From the NCBI GenBank assembly GCA_036419695.1, contig CP143946.1, forward strand, positions 4,830,001-4,894,000: 64,000 bases of DNA. The letters are read 5' to 3'. Position numbers and translations under genes: made by a program. Below, piece by piece: positions 26,193 through 34,945 of the stretch (within the stretch, counting starts at the first letter, position 1; each line of letters starts with the position of its first letter). The DNA is from [Clostridium] symbiosum (GTDB taxonomy: Bacteria > Bacillota > Clostridia > Lachnospirales > Lachnospiraceae). The notes beneath the pieces were generated by a model that saw nothing but the letters and a program-made list of their open reading frames with translations, did no database searches and had not been told where the DNA came from.

Positions 26193-27449
26193 TCAAAAAC
26201 CAGTCCAGGATGATGTATTTTCCTCATCCGACAGCTCCGGATTCAGCATCTTGATCAGGGACTCCACGGAATAGCTGAGTTCTCCTCTGGCTCCCTCCGT
26301 ATTCTTCCACCGGGTAATGCATCTGGTAAATGCCTTGTTGCAGTTCTCCTTCTCCGTTCCGACCAGGATAATCATATACTGGCTTTTGCTGTATGTTGTA
26401 AACAAATCTCCTCTTCTGAAGGTTGACCTGATTACCTCTTTCAACAACTCCATCTGAGTCTCCAGTCTCGCCGGATCCGTTATCTCTTTTCCCATCTTAT
26501 CAGTCAGGTTTATGAGCATCAGAAAGACCGATCGTCCCGTTCTCTCAGCCACTCTTGACATAAGCTGGCAGGAATCCAGAAAGCTGGGGTACAGACAGTA
26601 AAGCGCTCCCCTGTTCTGCTGTTCCTGGAAATTCTGTTTCAGGTCTTCAAAATTACCGACCGGATTCTTAATCTGCTGCTCAATCTGGCGCAGTCGGCTC
26701 ACCATCTCGGGTCCCGGCGGCACTCCTATCTCCTCGCAGTAGAGACTGGCCGTATTCTGATAGACATCGTACGCTTCTTTGTATTCTTTCATTAACATCA
26801 GGCAGTCAATCTCCTGAATCTGCCATTTGTCAAAGGGATAGATCTTTCCCGCCTTCCGGTAAAGCTTCAGCTCCTCCTGATACTCTCCCGCCTCTCTCAG
26901 GATCGCCCCCAGCTCTTTCACTATCTGTTCATACAGGTTCTTAAGCTTCAGATTCTCTTCTATTACCCATAACTCCGTCGAAAATTCCGGGAGCAGTTCC
27001 CCTGCATAAAGGCGTTCTGCTCTTTCAAGAGTTCTGATGCGTTCTTCCCCCTCTTTATTCTCCGCGGCCGCCGCATACTTTACAAACAGCACCACATCCG
27101 TCTCCACGGGGAAACTGCTGTTCCAGCGGCATATGCCGTTATCCAGAATGATATAATCCTCCACCGGCAGACCTGCCGTAATCAGCTGCTTTTTCAGCCT
27201 GTATATGACGTTGTTCAGATTCTTATTCGGGTTGACGCCCTCATCCCAGCCGTAAAGCGTGTCAATCAGCTCTTTCTTGGAAATCCCGCGGCCGGCATTC
27301 AAAAGCAGAAGCTGCAGAAGCTGAACAAACTTTGTATTACTGCTTCTCGAAAACGCTATTTTCCTGCCCGCATATGTCATCGAAAAACCGCCGAACATAT
27401 TCACAAACAGGACCTCCTGCGGCCTTGAACCGAAAATTTCTTCTACCAT
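26193..27449 (-). CDS. BTAD/SARP-type transcriptional activator
   Basis: 418 residues. An OmpR-like winged helix at about 10-105 (VNMFGGFSMTYAGRKIAFSR, QLLLLNAGRGISKKELIDTLYG, LNNVIYRLKKQL) is followed by a bacterial transcriptional activator (BTAD) TPR domain to about 265 (LFVKYAAAAENKEGEER, LYEQIVKELGAILREAGEY, EAYDVYQNTASLYCEEIGVPPGPEM). A further domain of about 140 residues has no assignment. There is no receiver domain. A TATAAT lies at 27505-27510 upstream. Position and orientation suggest it activates the adjacent sortase pilus operon; that is inference. Confidence 0.9.
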   Translation of the reverse strand: MVEEIFGSRPQEVLFVNMFGGFSMTYAGRKIAFSRSSNTKFVQLLQLLLLNAGRGISKKELIDTLYGWDEGVNPNKNLNNVIYRLKKQLITAGLPVEDYIILDNGICRWNSSFPVETDVVLFVKYAAAAENKEGEERIRTLERAERLYAGELLPEFSTELWVIEENLKLKNLYEQIVKELGAILREAGEYQEELKLYRKAGKIYPFDKWQIQEIDCLMLMKEYKEAYDVYQNTASLYCEEIGVPPGPEMVSRLRQIEQQIKNPVGNFEDLKQNFQEQQNRGALYCLYPSFLDSCQLMSRVAERTGRSVFLMLINLTDKMGKEITDPARLETQMELLKEVIRSTFRRGDLFTTYSKSQYMIILVGTEKENCNKAFTRCITRWKNTEGARGELSYSVESLIKMLNPELSDEENTSSWTGF

Positions 27450-27621
27450 TCAGCTTCTCCTTTCCCGCATAAAATCCTGCGACTTTCTTATCATACCTAT
27501 ATTGATTATAATACATTTCCCAGCTATTTCCAGCACTATTTTAGTAAGAAACTGTAGGTTTGTTTTAGTTGTGATGCGGTAACGACGCCGAAATGATGAC
27601 GTTCCTGTTCTCCACTCAATA

Positions 27622-27663
27622 ATGCCGCCAGCCAGAGTCTCGTAACTCCGTCCGGCGGCATCC
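27622..27663. terminator. Hairpin after the NahK gene
   Basis: ATGCCGCCAGCCAGAGT and ACTCCGTCCGGCGGCAT form a long imperfect stem. A T run is lacking. The region 27450-27700 otherwise holds only the BTAD promoter. Confidence 0.45.
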
Positions 27664-27700
27664 AAAAATTTCCTGTTTTTCCTGCCACATGCAGTGCACA

Positions 27701-28819
27701 CTACTGCTGTCCTGCGTATTTCTCTACAACTGCCTTCATCTCATCCCACTTTTTCTCCATGTCCGCCACAAGGGCAAACTGGGTATGGCAGCGGTCCAGG
27801 TTATGGTTCTCCCTGGTAATCTTAAAATAGACGTCTCCCTGGAGATAGTCCGTAAGGAATCTCACTCCGCACTCGTAGGTCATGAGCTTCGCTCCCATGG
27901 GGAGCATCTGCACTTCTTCCTTTGTCAGGCTTCCCTTACAGCCCTCCAGATATCCCTTTGTGTAGATATCAAACAGGGGAAGTGACAGTCCTGCCAATGA
28001 GTAATCGGGCTCATCCTCCGCCGCCGTGTTGGCGCCGAACCGGATGGAGTCTCCAAAATCAAAGATGGATAATCCCGGCATGATGGTGTCCAGATCAATG
28101 ATGCACAGGGCCTCGCCCGTCCCATCATCTATCATGATATTGTTAAGCTTTGTGTCGTTATGGGTAACGCGCAGCGGAAGTTTTCCCGCCTTCTGCATCT
28201 CCATCGCAGCTCCTGCCTCATCCACACGGTCCAGTACAAACTGAATCTCTTCCCGGACCGAAGCCGCACGGCCGCACACATCATCCTCCACAGCCTTCCT
28301 GAATGTCTGAAGCCTGGCAGGGGTATTGTGGAAATTTGGGATCGTCTCGGACAGCTCATCCGCCGGATACAATGACAGCTGACGCTGGAACCGGCCGAAT
28401 GCCTTGGCGCTCTGGTAGAAATCTTCCGGTTTCTCCACCTTGTCGTAACAGGTGGCGTTGGCGATGAAAAGATAGGATCGCCAGTATTCGCCGTCGCTGT
28501 CCACATAATAATCTTTTCCGTCTTTCACCGGTACCAGGTTCAGGGTCTCCCTCAGGGGATCCCCTCCCTCTTTCTCAATTTCTTTCCTTAGAAAGCCGGT
28601 AACACCCGTGATATTCTTCATCAGGGAGATGGGATCCTTAAACACTTCCCGGTTCATTCTCTGCAGAATATAAGCGTGTTCGCCGTCCTCCCCCTGTGTT
28701 TTAACATAAAAAGTGTCGTTGATATGGCCATGGCCGTAACGGTAATATTCCGTCACCGCGCCTTCATAGCACATATTTGCCATGGCCTCCTCTGTCTTCA
28801 GTGCCTTATCGCAGCTCAT
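27701..28819 (-). CDS. nahK: N-acetylhexosamine 1-kinase (NahK/LnpB type)
   Basis: 372 residues of the aminoglycoside phosphotransferase/choline kinase fold. It shares long stretches with bifidobacterial NahK from memory: GHGHINDTFYVKT, YILQRMN, LPLRVTHNDTKLNN (catalytic Asp222), CIIDLDTIMPG (metal Asp242), FDFGDSIRFGANTA, ECGVRFLTDYLQGDVYF. NahK phosphorylates GlcNAc or GalNAc at C1 with ATP, the second step of the lacto-N-biose/galacto-N-biose pathway. It starts 2 bp after the nucleotidyltransferase stop, so the two are coupled. The product would be HexNAc-1-phosphate, the substrate of the neighbour. Confidence 0.92.
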   Translation of the reverse strand: MSCDKALKTEEAMANMCYEGAVTEYYRYGHGHINDTFYVKTQGEDGEHAYILQRMNREVFKDPISLMKNITGVTGFLRKEIEKEGGDPLRETLNLVPVKDGKDYYVDSDGEYWRSYLFIANATCYDKVEKPEDFYQSAKAFGRFQRQLSLYPADELSETIPNFHNTPARLQTFRKAVEDDVCGRAASVREEIQFVLDRVDEAGAAMEMQKAGKLPLRVTHNDTKLNNIMIDDGTGEALCIIDLDTIMPGLSIFDFGDSIRFGANTAAEDEPDYSLAGLSLPLFDIYTKGYLEGCKGSLTKEEVQMLPMGAKLMTYECGVRFLTDYLQGDVYFKITRENHNLDRCHTQFALVADMEKKWDEMKAVVEKYAGQQ

Positions 28820-28821
28820 CC

Positions 28822-29751
28822 CTATCTGTCCTCCCAGAGTTTTTCAGGGTAGATCCCCTGATCTTTCATGCCCTGGATGGCATCCATCACCATCTGTTTA
28901 TCTTCTTTGTAGGTGACGCCATACCAACGGTCAACACTCTTTAATACGGTCACCTCCGCTTTTCCCTCTTTCAGGAGTTCATCCACAACAAACGGAAGGA
29001 AATACTCACATTTAATCGGGTTCTCCGGAAGATTCTTCTCCAGGAAAGGCACAAAACGGTCTTCCAGCTCGGCCAGAATACTCTTTGTAAATCCCCACAT
29101 GTTCATCGAAGCGATGGTTCCGGCCGGAAGGAATTCCCAGGTCTTTCCGTCGTCCTCCGTATATTCCGCCCTGCCGCCGTGATTCTCAATCCTGGTTCTC
29201 TCATGGATATCTACCAGTTTCCCGGCTGCGTCGGTGCTGCAGATGCCTCTGGCCACATACCCGTTCTCCGTCAGTGTATTGTGAAGCTCATAGCCGACCA
29301 TCGTGTACTGGTACTTCCCGGCATCACTGTTTTCGGCCAGCTGGGCGTAAATCTGCCTGAATGCGGATTTACCGTAGAAATCATCGGCATTGATCACGGC
29401 AAACGGTCCGTCAATCACGTCCTTGCAGCAGAGAATCGCATGGCCCGTTCCCCAGGGTTTTACACGGCCTTCCGGTACCTCAAACCCTTCAGGAAGCTTA
29501 TCGGTCTCCTGATAAACGTACTCAACCTTCAAATGTTTCTCCATCCGGTTTCCGATATGCTCTTTAAAATCAGCCTCAATTGCTTTCTTTATAATGAAGA
29601 CAACTTTTTCAAATCCCGCTTCGATTGCATCGAAGATGGAAAAGTCAATAATCAAATCTCCGTCTTTATCTACCGGGTCAATCTGTTTCAGACCGCCGTA
29701 TCTGCTGCCCATGCCGGCTGCCATAATTACTAAAACCGGTTTTTTGTCCAT
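28822..29751 (-). CDS. Sugar-1-phosphate nucleotidyltransferase
   Basis: 309 residues from ATG 29751; an upstream GTG lacks a ribosome site. A Rossmann-type nucleotidyltransferase with LVIMAAGMGSRYGGLKQIDPV (GxGxR phosphate loop), FAVINADDFYG (metal-binding Asp pair) and KPWGTGHAILCCKDVIDGPF. Related proteins are annotated as UTP-hexose-1-phosphate uridylyltransferase-like. Next to NahK it would convert GlcNAc-1-P or GalNAc-1-P to the UDP-sugar, a role that LnpC-type enzymes fill in bifidobacteria; it is not a GalT homologue. Substrate and nucleotide preference are inferred from context. Confidence 0.82.
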   Translation of the reverse strand: MDKKPVLVIMAAGMGSRYGGLKQIDPVDKDGDLIIDFSIFDAIEAGFEKVVFIIKKAIEADFKEHIGNRMEKHLKVEYVYQETDKLPEGFEVPEGRVKPWGTGHAILCCKDVIDGPFAVINADDFYGKSAFRQIYAQLAENSDAGKYQYTMVGYELHNTLTENGYVARGICSTDAAGKLVDIHERTRIENHGGRAEYTEDDGKTWEFLPAGTIASMNMWGFTKSILAELEDRFVPFLEKNLPENPIKCEYFLPFVVDELLKEGKAEVTVLKSVDRWYGVTYKEDKQMVMDAIQGMKDQGIYPEKLWEDR

Positions 29752-29789
29752 ACTGTCTATACTTCCTTTCACTTGGATTCATACTATAT

Positions 29790-30665
29790 TTAACCTTTGA
29801 CACCGCCGCCTGTTACACCGGCAATAATCTTCTCCGACAGGAAGATGTACAGGATAAACGTCGGCAGGAACACAATGATAACCGCCGCAAACATGCCGGC
29901 CCAGTCGCCTGTGTACTTCATGGAGTTAATCATGGAGTAAAGACCTACGGCGACGGGACGTATCCTGTCTGAGTTTCCGAAAATAAGGGAAATGAAATAC
30001 TCATTCCATACATTGATAAAGTTGAAAATAGTAACCGTTATGATACCCGGCTGTGCCATCGGCAGCATAATCAGCCAGAATGTCTTGGTCGGAGAACAGC
30101 CGTCGATCGCCGCAGCCTCCTCGAACGCCCTCGATATATTGGCAAAGAACGTCATCAGGAAAATTGTCGTATACGGCACGTTAATTCCTATGTAGAGGAA
30201 TATCAGCACAAAACGGTTGGACAGCTCGTGATTTAAAAGATCCATTCCCGCTACCAGTCCGAACAGCGGGAGCACGATCATAACAACCGGAACGCCCATG
30301 GCCGATACAAATCCGGTCTGGATTACCTTATTGGCAATAAATTTAAATCTTGACAATGCATATGCCGCCGGAGCGCAAATCAGAATTAACAGGGTGCAGG
30401 AAATAATTGCATACCCCAGTGAGTTCATGAAGAAGGTAGAAACATTCGAGTTGTTCCAGGCCTTCGCATAGTTTTCTAGATGGAATCCGCTGGACATAAT
30501 CTTTCCTGCGAAAATCGCCTTTGTCGTGGAAAAACTGGCGCCCACTACCCATCCCAGCAAAACAACGGTAAATAAGATCCAGAGACACAGAATCAGATAG
30601 CCGGGGGCAAGTTTCAGTTCTCTGTTCCAGTTAACGCGTTCGCGCACTTTCTTTTCTTTCGCCAT
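29790..30665 (-). CDS. Sugar ABC transporter permease (MalG type)
   Basis: 291 residues, six membrane helices. The EAA loop EEAAAIDGCSPTKTFWLIMLPMAQPG marks the ATPase contact site. The C-terminus SEKIIAGVTGGGVKG is typical of CUT1 MalG-like subunits. AAAGGAGG precedes the ATG. It pairs with the MalF-type permease just upstream. No ATPase gene is in this cluster; CUT1 systems often share an MsmK-type ATPase encoded elsewhere. Confidence 0.92.
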   Translation of the reverse strand: MAKEKKVRERVNWNRELKLAPGYLILCLWILFTVVLLGWVVGASFSTTKAIFAGKIMSSGFHLENYAKAWNNSNVSTFFMNSLGYAIISCTLLILICAPAAYALSRFKFIANKVIQTGFVSAMGVPVVMIVLPLFGLVAGMDLLNHELSNRFVLIFLYIGINVPYTTIFLMTFFANISRAFEEAAAIDGCSPTKTFWLIMLPMAQPGIITVTIFNFINVWNEYFISLIFGNSDRIRPVAVGLYSMINSMKYTGDWAGMFAAVIIVFLPTFILYIFLSEKIIAGVTGGGVKG

Positions 30666-30679
30666 AACTTCCCCTCCTT

Positions 30680-31585
30680 TTAGAATTCCAGGTCGTCATC
30701 TTTCAGCAGATGGTTACACAGCCAGAAGATGAGGACCACGCAGATGCTCAGCATAACACCGACCGCTGCGCCAAGACCGGAGTTTCGTTCCGTCACGCTG
30801 TTGCCGGCGCCGAATATCTGCATATACAGGTAAACCATCGGAGTGATCGTCTGATTATCCGCCGTAACGGAGGAGAACAGCTGCGACCATACGAAAAATC
30901 CTACGGATGTAACACTCCACATGGTAATATTCGTCTTAAACACCCCTTTTAAAAGAGGCAGGGTAATATAGCGGAACTGGCCGAGTTTATTGGCTCCGTC
31001 CAGGGTAGCCGCTTCATAATAATCCTCACTGATCCGCTCAATGCCGCTGGCAAAAATCAGCATATGGTAACCTACCATACCGAAACAGTAGGCAAACAGC
31101 AGCGCGTAGAACTTGTGCTCGCTGTCCAGCCACTGGATTTTGGCCAGAGAGGTCAGACCCAGCTTCTTAAAAATGCCGGTCAGGAGACCGTACTTGTTGT
31201 TGTATACATACTGGAGCCACATCGTTGCCAGAGCTACGGCGCTGACTACGTTCGGCAGGTAAATCATTGCTCTGAAAAAGCTCTTGAAGCGTATTCCGCT
31301 TGTCAGAATAACCGCAAATAAGAGAGCCAGGGACATTACGATGATACCTCCGATAAACCAGATACGGAACAGGTTCCACATGGAGGTCTTAAACAATGTG
31401 GTATTCATAAGTTTGACGTAGTTGTCAATTCCGGTAAACTGCCACTTGGATACCGAATCCGTGATTCCTTCTATTTTAAAGAAACTCATCACGATCGTAC
31501 GGCAGATTGGATACAGGAATACCATAATAAACATAAATACTGCCGGTGCCAGGAAAGTGACAATCATTGCCTTGTTCTTCTTCAA
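30680..31585 (-). CDS. Sugar ABC transporter permease (MalF type)
   Basis: 301 residues from a TTG (GGGGG seven bases before), six membrane helices. EAA loop: YEAATLDGANKLGQFRYITLPLL. CUT1 family heterodimer partner of the 29790-30665 permease. Probable substrate, from the neighbouring NahK, is a HexNAc-containing disaccharide such as lacto-N-biose or galacto-N-biose. It lies downstream of an intrinsic terminator that separates it from the binding-protein gene. Confidence 0.92.
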   Translation of the reverse strand: MKKNKAMIVTFLAPAVFMFIMVFLYPICRTIVMSFFKIEGITDSVSKWQFTGIDNYVKLMNTTLFKTSMWNLFRIWFIGGIIVMSLALLFAVILTSGIRFKSFFRAMIYLPNVVSAVALATMWLQYVYNNKYGLLTGIFKKLGLTSLAKIQWLDSEHKFYALLFAYCFGMVGYHMLIFASGIERISEDYYEAATLDGANKLGQFRYITLPLLKGVFKTNITMWSVTSVGFFVWSQLFSSVTADNQTITPMVYLYMQIFGAGNSVTERNSGLGAAVGVMLSICVVLIFWLCNHLLKDDDLEF

Positions 31586-31626
31586 GCTGCTTCCCCCTTT
31601 TCGTCTTTATTTTTAAATACGTTTTT

Positions 31627-31668
31627 AAAAAACATGGTGACAGCGATGAATTTATCGGTGCCACCATG
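31627..31668 (-). terminator. Intra-operon terminator between binding protein and permeases
   Basis: On the minus strand CATGGTGGCACCGAT and ATCGCTGTCACCATG pair with few mismatches and are followed at once by six T. It should end much of the transcription after the binding-protein gene, giving excess binding protein over permeases. Confidence 0.8.
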
Positions 31669-31720
31669 CAATCTTCATTCAGTAGTCTTTCATTCAAGCG
31701 CGGACGCTTCTACTTTATCA

Positions 31721-33037
31721 TTATTTCTTTAATGCATCAACGAATTCCTGAGCTGAGATGGAACCGCCAACCAGTTTAAGCATGTTCTCTTTAATGATTG
31801 GAGTCATATCTGCATTGTCCTCAGCGCCTGCTGCCCATGGGTAACGGACTGTAAGCTGTTCCATAACAGGCTGTGCGCATTTAACCATTGCAGGCCACTC
31901 TGTGTTGCTTGTATCTGCCGGGATACCGTTGCTGTCCTCAGCTAATACTTTGTCATATTCGCCCTTTGTAATCTTGCAGATTAACTGGAAAGCTGCTTCT
32001 GCATTCTTGGAATTCTTGTTGATAGCGAATACCTGTGCACCATAGTTGGATGCGTTTGTTCCGTCTTTTCCGCCTTCAACTGCCGGGTAGCTGAAGCATC
32101 CCCAGTTAAAGTCGTCACCCGCCATATCCTTAACTTCGTTTGGAAGCCAGGAGCCGTTTAAGTACATAGCGGCTGTTCCGCCTGCCAGTTCCATGTTCTG
32201 ACCTGCCGGCCATACGTTGGAAGCGATATCCTCAGAGAAGTAACCCTTCTTTGCAAAATCTGCGAAAGCTTCTGCTGTCTGAAGAACTGCCGGGTCATCC
32301 CACTCGCCGTTCTTAACGATCTCGGATGTTCTCTCGTATCCTACGAGACGGCACATATGGTATCCGAATAAGCATGTGATGTATGCGTCATCATCTGTAA
32401 TCGGAACGTAGCCCGCATCTTTAATCTTTGCACAAGCTGCATCCAGTTCCGCCCATGTGGTAGGAACTGCAGTCACGCCTGCTTCATCAAAAATATCCTG
32501 GTTGTAGAACATTGCAAATACGTTTGGCTGGTAAGGAATGGACTTTAATGTTCCGTCGCCAACTTCGCGGCATGCACTCATCAGTCCTGCATTGGCGGTA
32601 GACTCATAGTCAGCTGCTTTTGCAAGGTCTTCCAGGTCTAATAAGTACTGTCCCCATGTCTTGTTGACACGGTCGATATCCTCGTCAAATAAGTCGATAT
32701 TGGTTCCTGCGTCAAGAGCCGGCTGTAAACCTTCACGGATACCGGTACGTCCCTTGAACTGTGCGTCAACCTTGATGCCTGTTTCTGCTGTAAAGGCATC
32801 GATTGCTTTCTGAATCGCCTGACCCTGTGGCTCGGTAGACTCCCACATGGACCAGTAAACAAGTGTGCCGCCTTCGGCCGGTGCTGCTGCCTCCCCGCCT
32901 GCTTCACTTCCTGCTTCCTCTGTTGCTGCCGGCGCTGCTGTCTCAGCCGGAGCGCTTTCCTTCTTGCTTCCGCAGCCTGCAAGCATGGTAACTGCCATAG
33001 CTGCTGTCAGAAGTACGCTTAACGTTCTTTTTTTCAT
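31721..33037 (-). CDS. Sugar ABC transporter solute-binding lipoprotein
   Basis: 438 residues from ATG 33037 with AAGGAGG. Lipoprotein signal with lipobox LAGC at about 20-23, then an Ala/Glu/Pro-rich linker and a family-1 extracellular solute-binding fold (LVYWSMWESTEPQGQAIQKAIDAF; PNVFAMFYNQDIFDEAGVTAVPTTWAEL; AAMYLNGSWLPNEV). It captures oligosaccharide outside the membrane for the two permeases. First gene of the transporter/NahK operon, divergent from an AraC regulator. A TATAAT lies at 33103-33108. Confidence 0.93.
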   Translation of the reverse strand: MKKRTLSVLLTAAMAVTMLAGCGSKKESAPAETAAPAATEEAGSEAGGEAAAPAEGGTLVYWSMWESTEPQGQAIQKAIDAFTAETGIKVDAQFKGRTGIREGLQPALDAGTNIDLFDEDIDRVNKTWGQYLLDLEDLAKAADYESTANAGLMSACREVGDGTLKSIPYQPNVFAMFYNQDIFDEAGVTAVPTTWAELDAACAKIKDAGYVPITDDDAYITCLFGYHMCRLVGYERTSEIVKNGEWDDPAVLQTAEAFADFAKKGYFSEDIASNVWPAGQNMELAGGTAAMYLNGSWLPNEVKDMAGDDFNWGCFSYPAVEGGKDGTNASNYGAQVFAINKNSKNAEAAFQLICKITKGEYDKVLAEDSNGIPADTSNTEWPAMVKCAQPVMEQLTVRYPWAAGAEDNADMTPIIKENMLKLVGGSISAQEFVDALKK

Positions 33038-33056
33038 AAAAACCTTCCTCCTTAAC

Positions 33057-33085
33057 ACTTTTAGTGAATTTTCACATTTAGTGCA
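33057..33085. promoter_or_regulatory. Direct-repeat operator candidate in the binding-protein leader
   Basis: ACTTTTAGTGAA (33057-33068) and ACATTTAGTGCA (33074-33085) match at 10 of 12 positions with a 17-bp period. AraC proteins often bind such tandem half-sites. The pair lies just downstream of the probable start site, so repression is the simpler reading. Confidence 0.35.
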
Positions 33086-33169
33086 ATTCATATCTCTATG
33101 ATATTATACTAATTGCCAAATTTCTTTATACAAATCGTTTCCTTTTTTGCACTATTAGTTCTTTTCTTC

Positions 33170-33198
33170 TTTACACCTGCCGTAATCCGGGTTAAAAT
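33170..33198 (+). promoter_or_regulatory. Promoter of the AraC regulator at 33281
   Basis: TTTACA (33170-33175), 17 bp, TAAAAT (33193-33198). Confidence 0.6.
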
Positions 33199-33280
33199 GT
33201 AAAAAAGTCTCAATAACGGTTATACGCCGGCAGACACAGTCTTAATAAGCCGGCGGAAACCCCATCCACGGGAGGCGCCT

Positions 33281-34216
33281 ATGTCCTATCAGTTTACAGA
33301 GTTAAAAGAGGAGCTGCGAATCGGAAAAATTGTCAGCCTGCATTATTTTGAATATATGAGTGATTTCACGTTTCCCGGTGAATCCCACAACTTCTGGGAA
33401 TTTATGTATGTGGACAAGGGAGAGCTCCAGGTGACGGCAGACCGTGAGAAATTTGTCCTTCACCAGGGGCAGATTATTTTCCACCGGCCCAATGAATTCC
33501 ACGCCCTGGCTGCCAACAACGTCATCGCGCCGAACCTGGTGGTCATCTCCTTTGAAGCCGGCGAACCGTGCATGGCATTTTTTGAGCACAAGATCCTGAC
33601 GGTTGGCGAGAGCGAGCGCAATCTCCTATCCCAGATTATTGCCGAAGCCCGCGACACCTTCGACGGACCGATGGACGACCCTTATATGGAGGTGCTGAGC
33701 CGCAGGGAGAACATTCCCTTCGGCGCGGAGCAGATGATTAAAATACATCTGGAACAATTTCTGATTCAACTGTTCCGCACCTTTTCTGGCGCCTTCTCTT
33801 ATAATGAAGAAAAGCCCTTGCCGGCCCTCTACAATCCCGGCCGGACTCCGGCTCTCTCAGACGGAAACCAATTGTTTGCCAGCATTATCGACTACCTGGA
33901 CCGCCATATCGGCCGGCAGCTCACCGTGGAAAAAATATGCCGTGACAACCTGATCGGCGCGTCGCAGCTTAAAAAGCTGTTCCGGACCTACCAGAAAAGC
34001 GGCGTGATGGAATGTTTTAACCAGATGAAGATAAGCGCGGCCAAACAGATGATCCGCAACCAGCAGATGAACTTTACCCAGATAGCGGATGCCCTGGGCT
34101 ACACCTCCGTGCACTACTTTTCCAGGCAGTTTAAGAAAATTACCGACATGACGCCGACCGAATACCGCGCGTCCATCATGCAGAGGGCAAAGAGACCTCA
34201 GAGAAAACACCTGTAA
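33281..34216 (+). CDS. AraC-family regulator (cupin sensor domain)
   Basis: 311 residues. The N-terminal cupin-like domain (about 1-130; HNFWEFMYVDKGELQVTADREKFVLHQGQIIFHRPNEFH) probably binds a sugar. Two helix-turn-helix motifs lie in the C-terminal 100 residues (VEKICRDNLIGASQLKKLFRTY; FTQIADALGYTSVHYFSRQFKKITDMTPTEYRA). GGAGG five bases before ATG. Divergent from the HexNAc transporter/NahK operon, which it likely controls. A terminator follows at 34252-34282. Confidence 0.93.
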   Translation: MSYQFTELKEELRIGKIVSLHYFEYMSDFTFPGESHNFWEFMYVDKGELQVTADREKFVLHQGQIIFHRPNEFHALAANNVIAPNLVVISFEAGEPCMAFFEHKILTVGESERNLLSQIIAEARDTFDGPMDDPYMEVLSRRENIPFGAEQMIKIHLEQFLIQLFRTFSGAFSYNEEKPLPALYNPGRTPALSDGNQLFASIIDYLDRHIGRQLTVEKICRDNLIGASQLKKLFRTYQKSGVMECFNQMKISAAKQMIRNQQMNFTQIADALGYTSVHYFSRQFKKITDMTPTEYRASIMQRAKRPQRKHL

Positions 34217-34251
34217 CCGCTATATTGTCCGCCGCTTACCGCTACCATTGG

Positions 34252-34282
34252 AAAAAAGGGAGACCCACGGCCTCCCTTTTCT
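34252..34282 (+). terminator. Terminator of the AraC regulator gene
   Basis: AAAAGGGAG/CTCCCTTTT hairpin ending in a T run. Confidence 0.75.
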
Positions 34283-34329
34283 GCGCTTCTCTATTTTTTT
34301 GTAACTGTACGGTACAATCTGGACAGCTG

Positions 34330-34701
34330 CTATTTTTCTTTCTTTTTATGATCTAACTCATACATCTTTCTGGCCTGACTGAATAACAGCTCCCTGTCTC
34401 TCTCCCTCAGAGCCATGAATAACTGTGCCAGTTCCTGCGCTTTGCTGTCGTCGTCTTCCTCTGAGGGCTCGATATCCGAAATCCCCAGCAGGTAGTCGGT
34501 TGTAACATTGAAATAGGCGGAAAGGCGTATTAAAGTCTCAACCGACATTGATAATTTGTCATTCTCAATGCGGCTGACCGTCTGCTGTGATGTTCCTATT
34601 TCATCCGCCAGCAGTTCCTGTTTTAAATCGCGTTTTTTACGTAATTCTCTCAGTTTACTATCCGTTTTTAAAATAGCTTCCACTTTCGTCTTCTTGGTCA
34701 T
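34330..34701 (-). CDS. XRE-family transcriptional regulator
   Basis: 123 residues. The helix-turn-helix spans about 16-72 (LRELRKKRDLKQELLADEIGTSQQTVSRIENDKLSMSVETLIRLSAYFNVTTDYLLG), followed by a short charged C-terminal helix. AGAGGTG precedes the ATG. It stands alone. A TATAAT (34719-34724, minus strand) and a palindrome at 34767-34785 upstream suggest autoregulation. Confidence 0.9.
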   Translation of the reverse strand: MTKKTKVEAILKTDSKLRELRKKRDLKQELLADEIGTSQQTVSRIENDKLSMSVETLIRLSAYFNVTTDYLLGISDIEPSEEDDDSKAQELAQLFMALRERDRELLFSQARKMYELDHKKKEK

Positions 34702-34766
34702 AGCACACCTCTGATAGTATTATAGCAGGCATGCTTTTTCGGTATTCTCTTGTTGTGAGTTTTTAT

Positions 34767-34785
34767 ATACCCATATTTTGGGTAT
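34767..34785. promoter_or_regulatory. ATACCCA/TGGGTAT palindrome upstream of the XRE gene
   Basis: Perfect 7-bp arms with a 5-bp spacer, about 65 bp before the XRE start codon. Candidate operator. Confidence 0.45.
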
Positions 34786-34850
34786 TATCCATTTATCACT
34801 AAATCGGCATTTTAACGTTTACCTCCCCACAATCCTCGCCGTAAATGCCG

Positions 34851-34882
34851 GAAAATCCCTTTCCATCGGAAAAGGGATTTTC
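34851..34882 (-). terminator. Terminator of the dhaK-ABC operon
   Basis: GAAAATCCCTTT and AAAGGGATTTTC pair around a short loop, about 65 bp after the last permease stop. The stem ends in four T on the minus strand. Confidence 0.6.
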
Positions 34883-34945
34883 TTAAGCTTTTATTCAAAT
34901 TTTATATCAGCACATTTCCAGAGATATTCCTCCCGCTTTACTATA

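Noticed and set aside
27450..27701. 83-residue ORF on the minus strand upstream of the BTAD gene
   Set aside because: No ribosome site, overlaps a hairpin and the probable BTAD promoter, composition is not protein-like.
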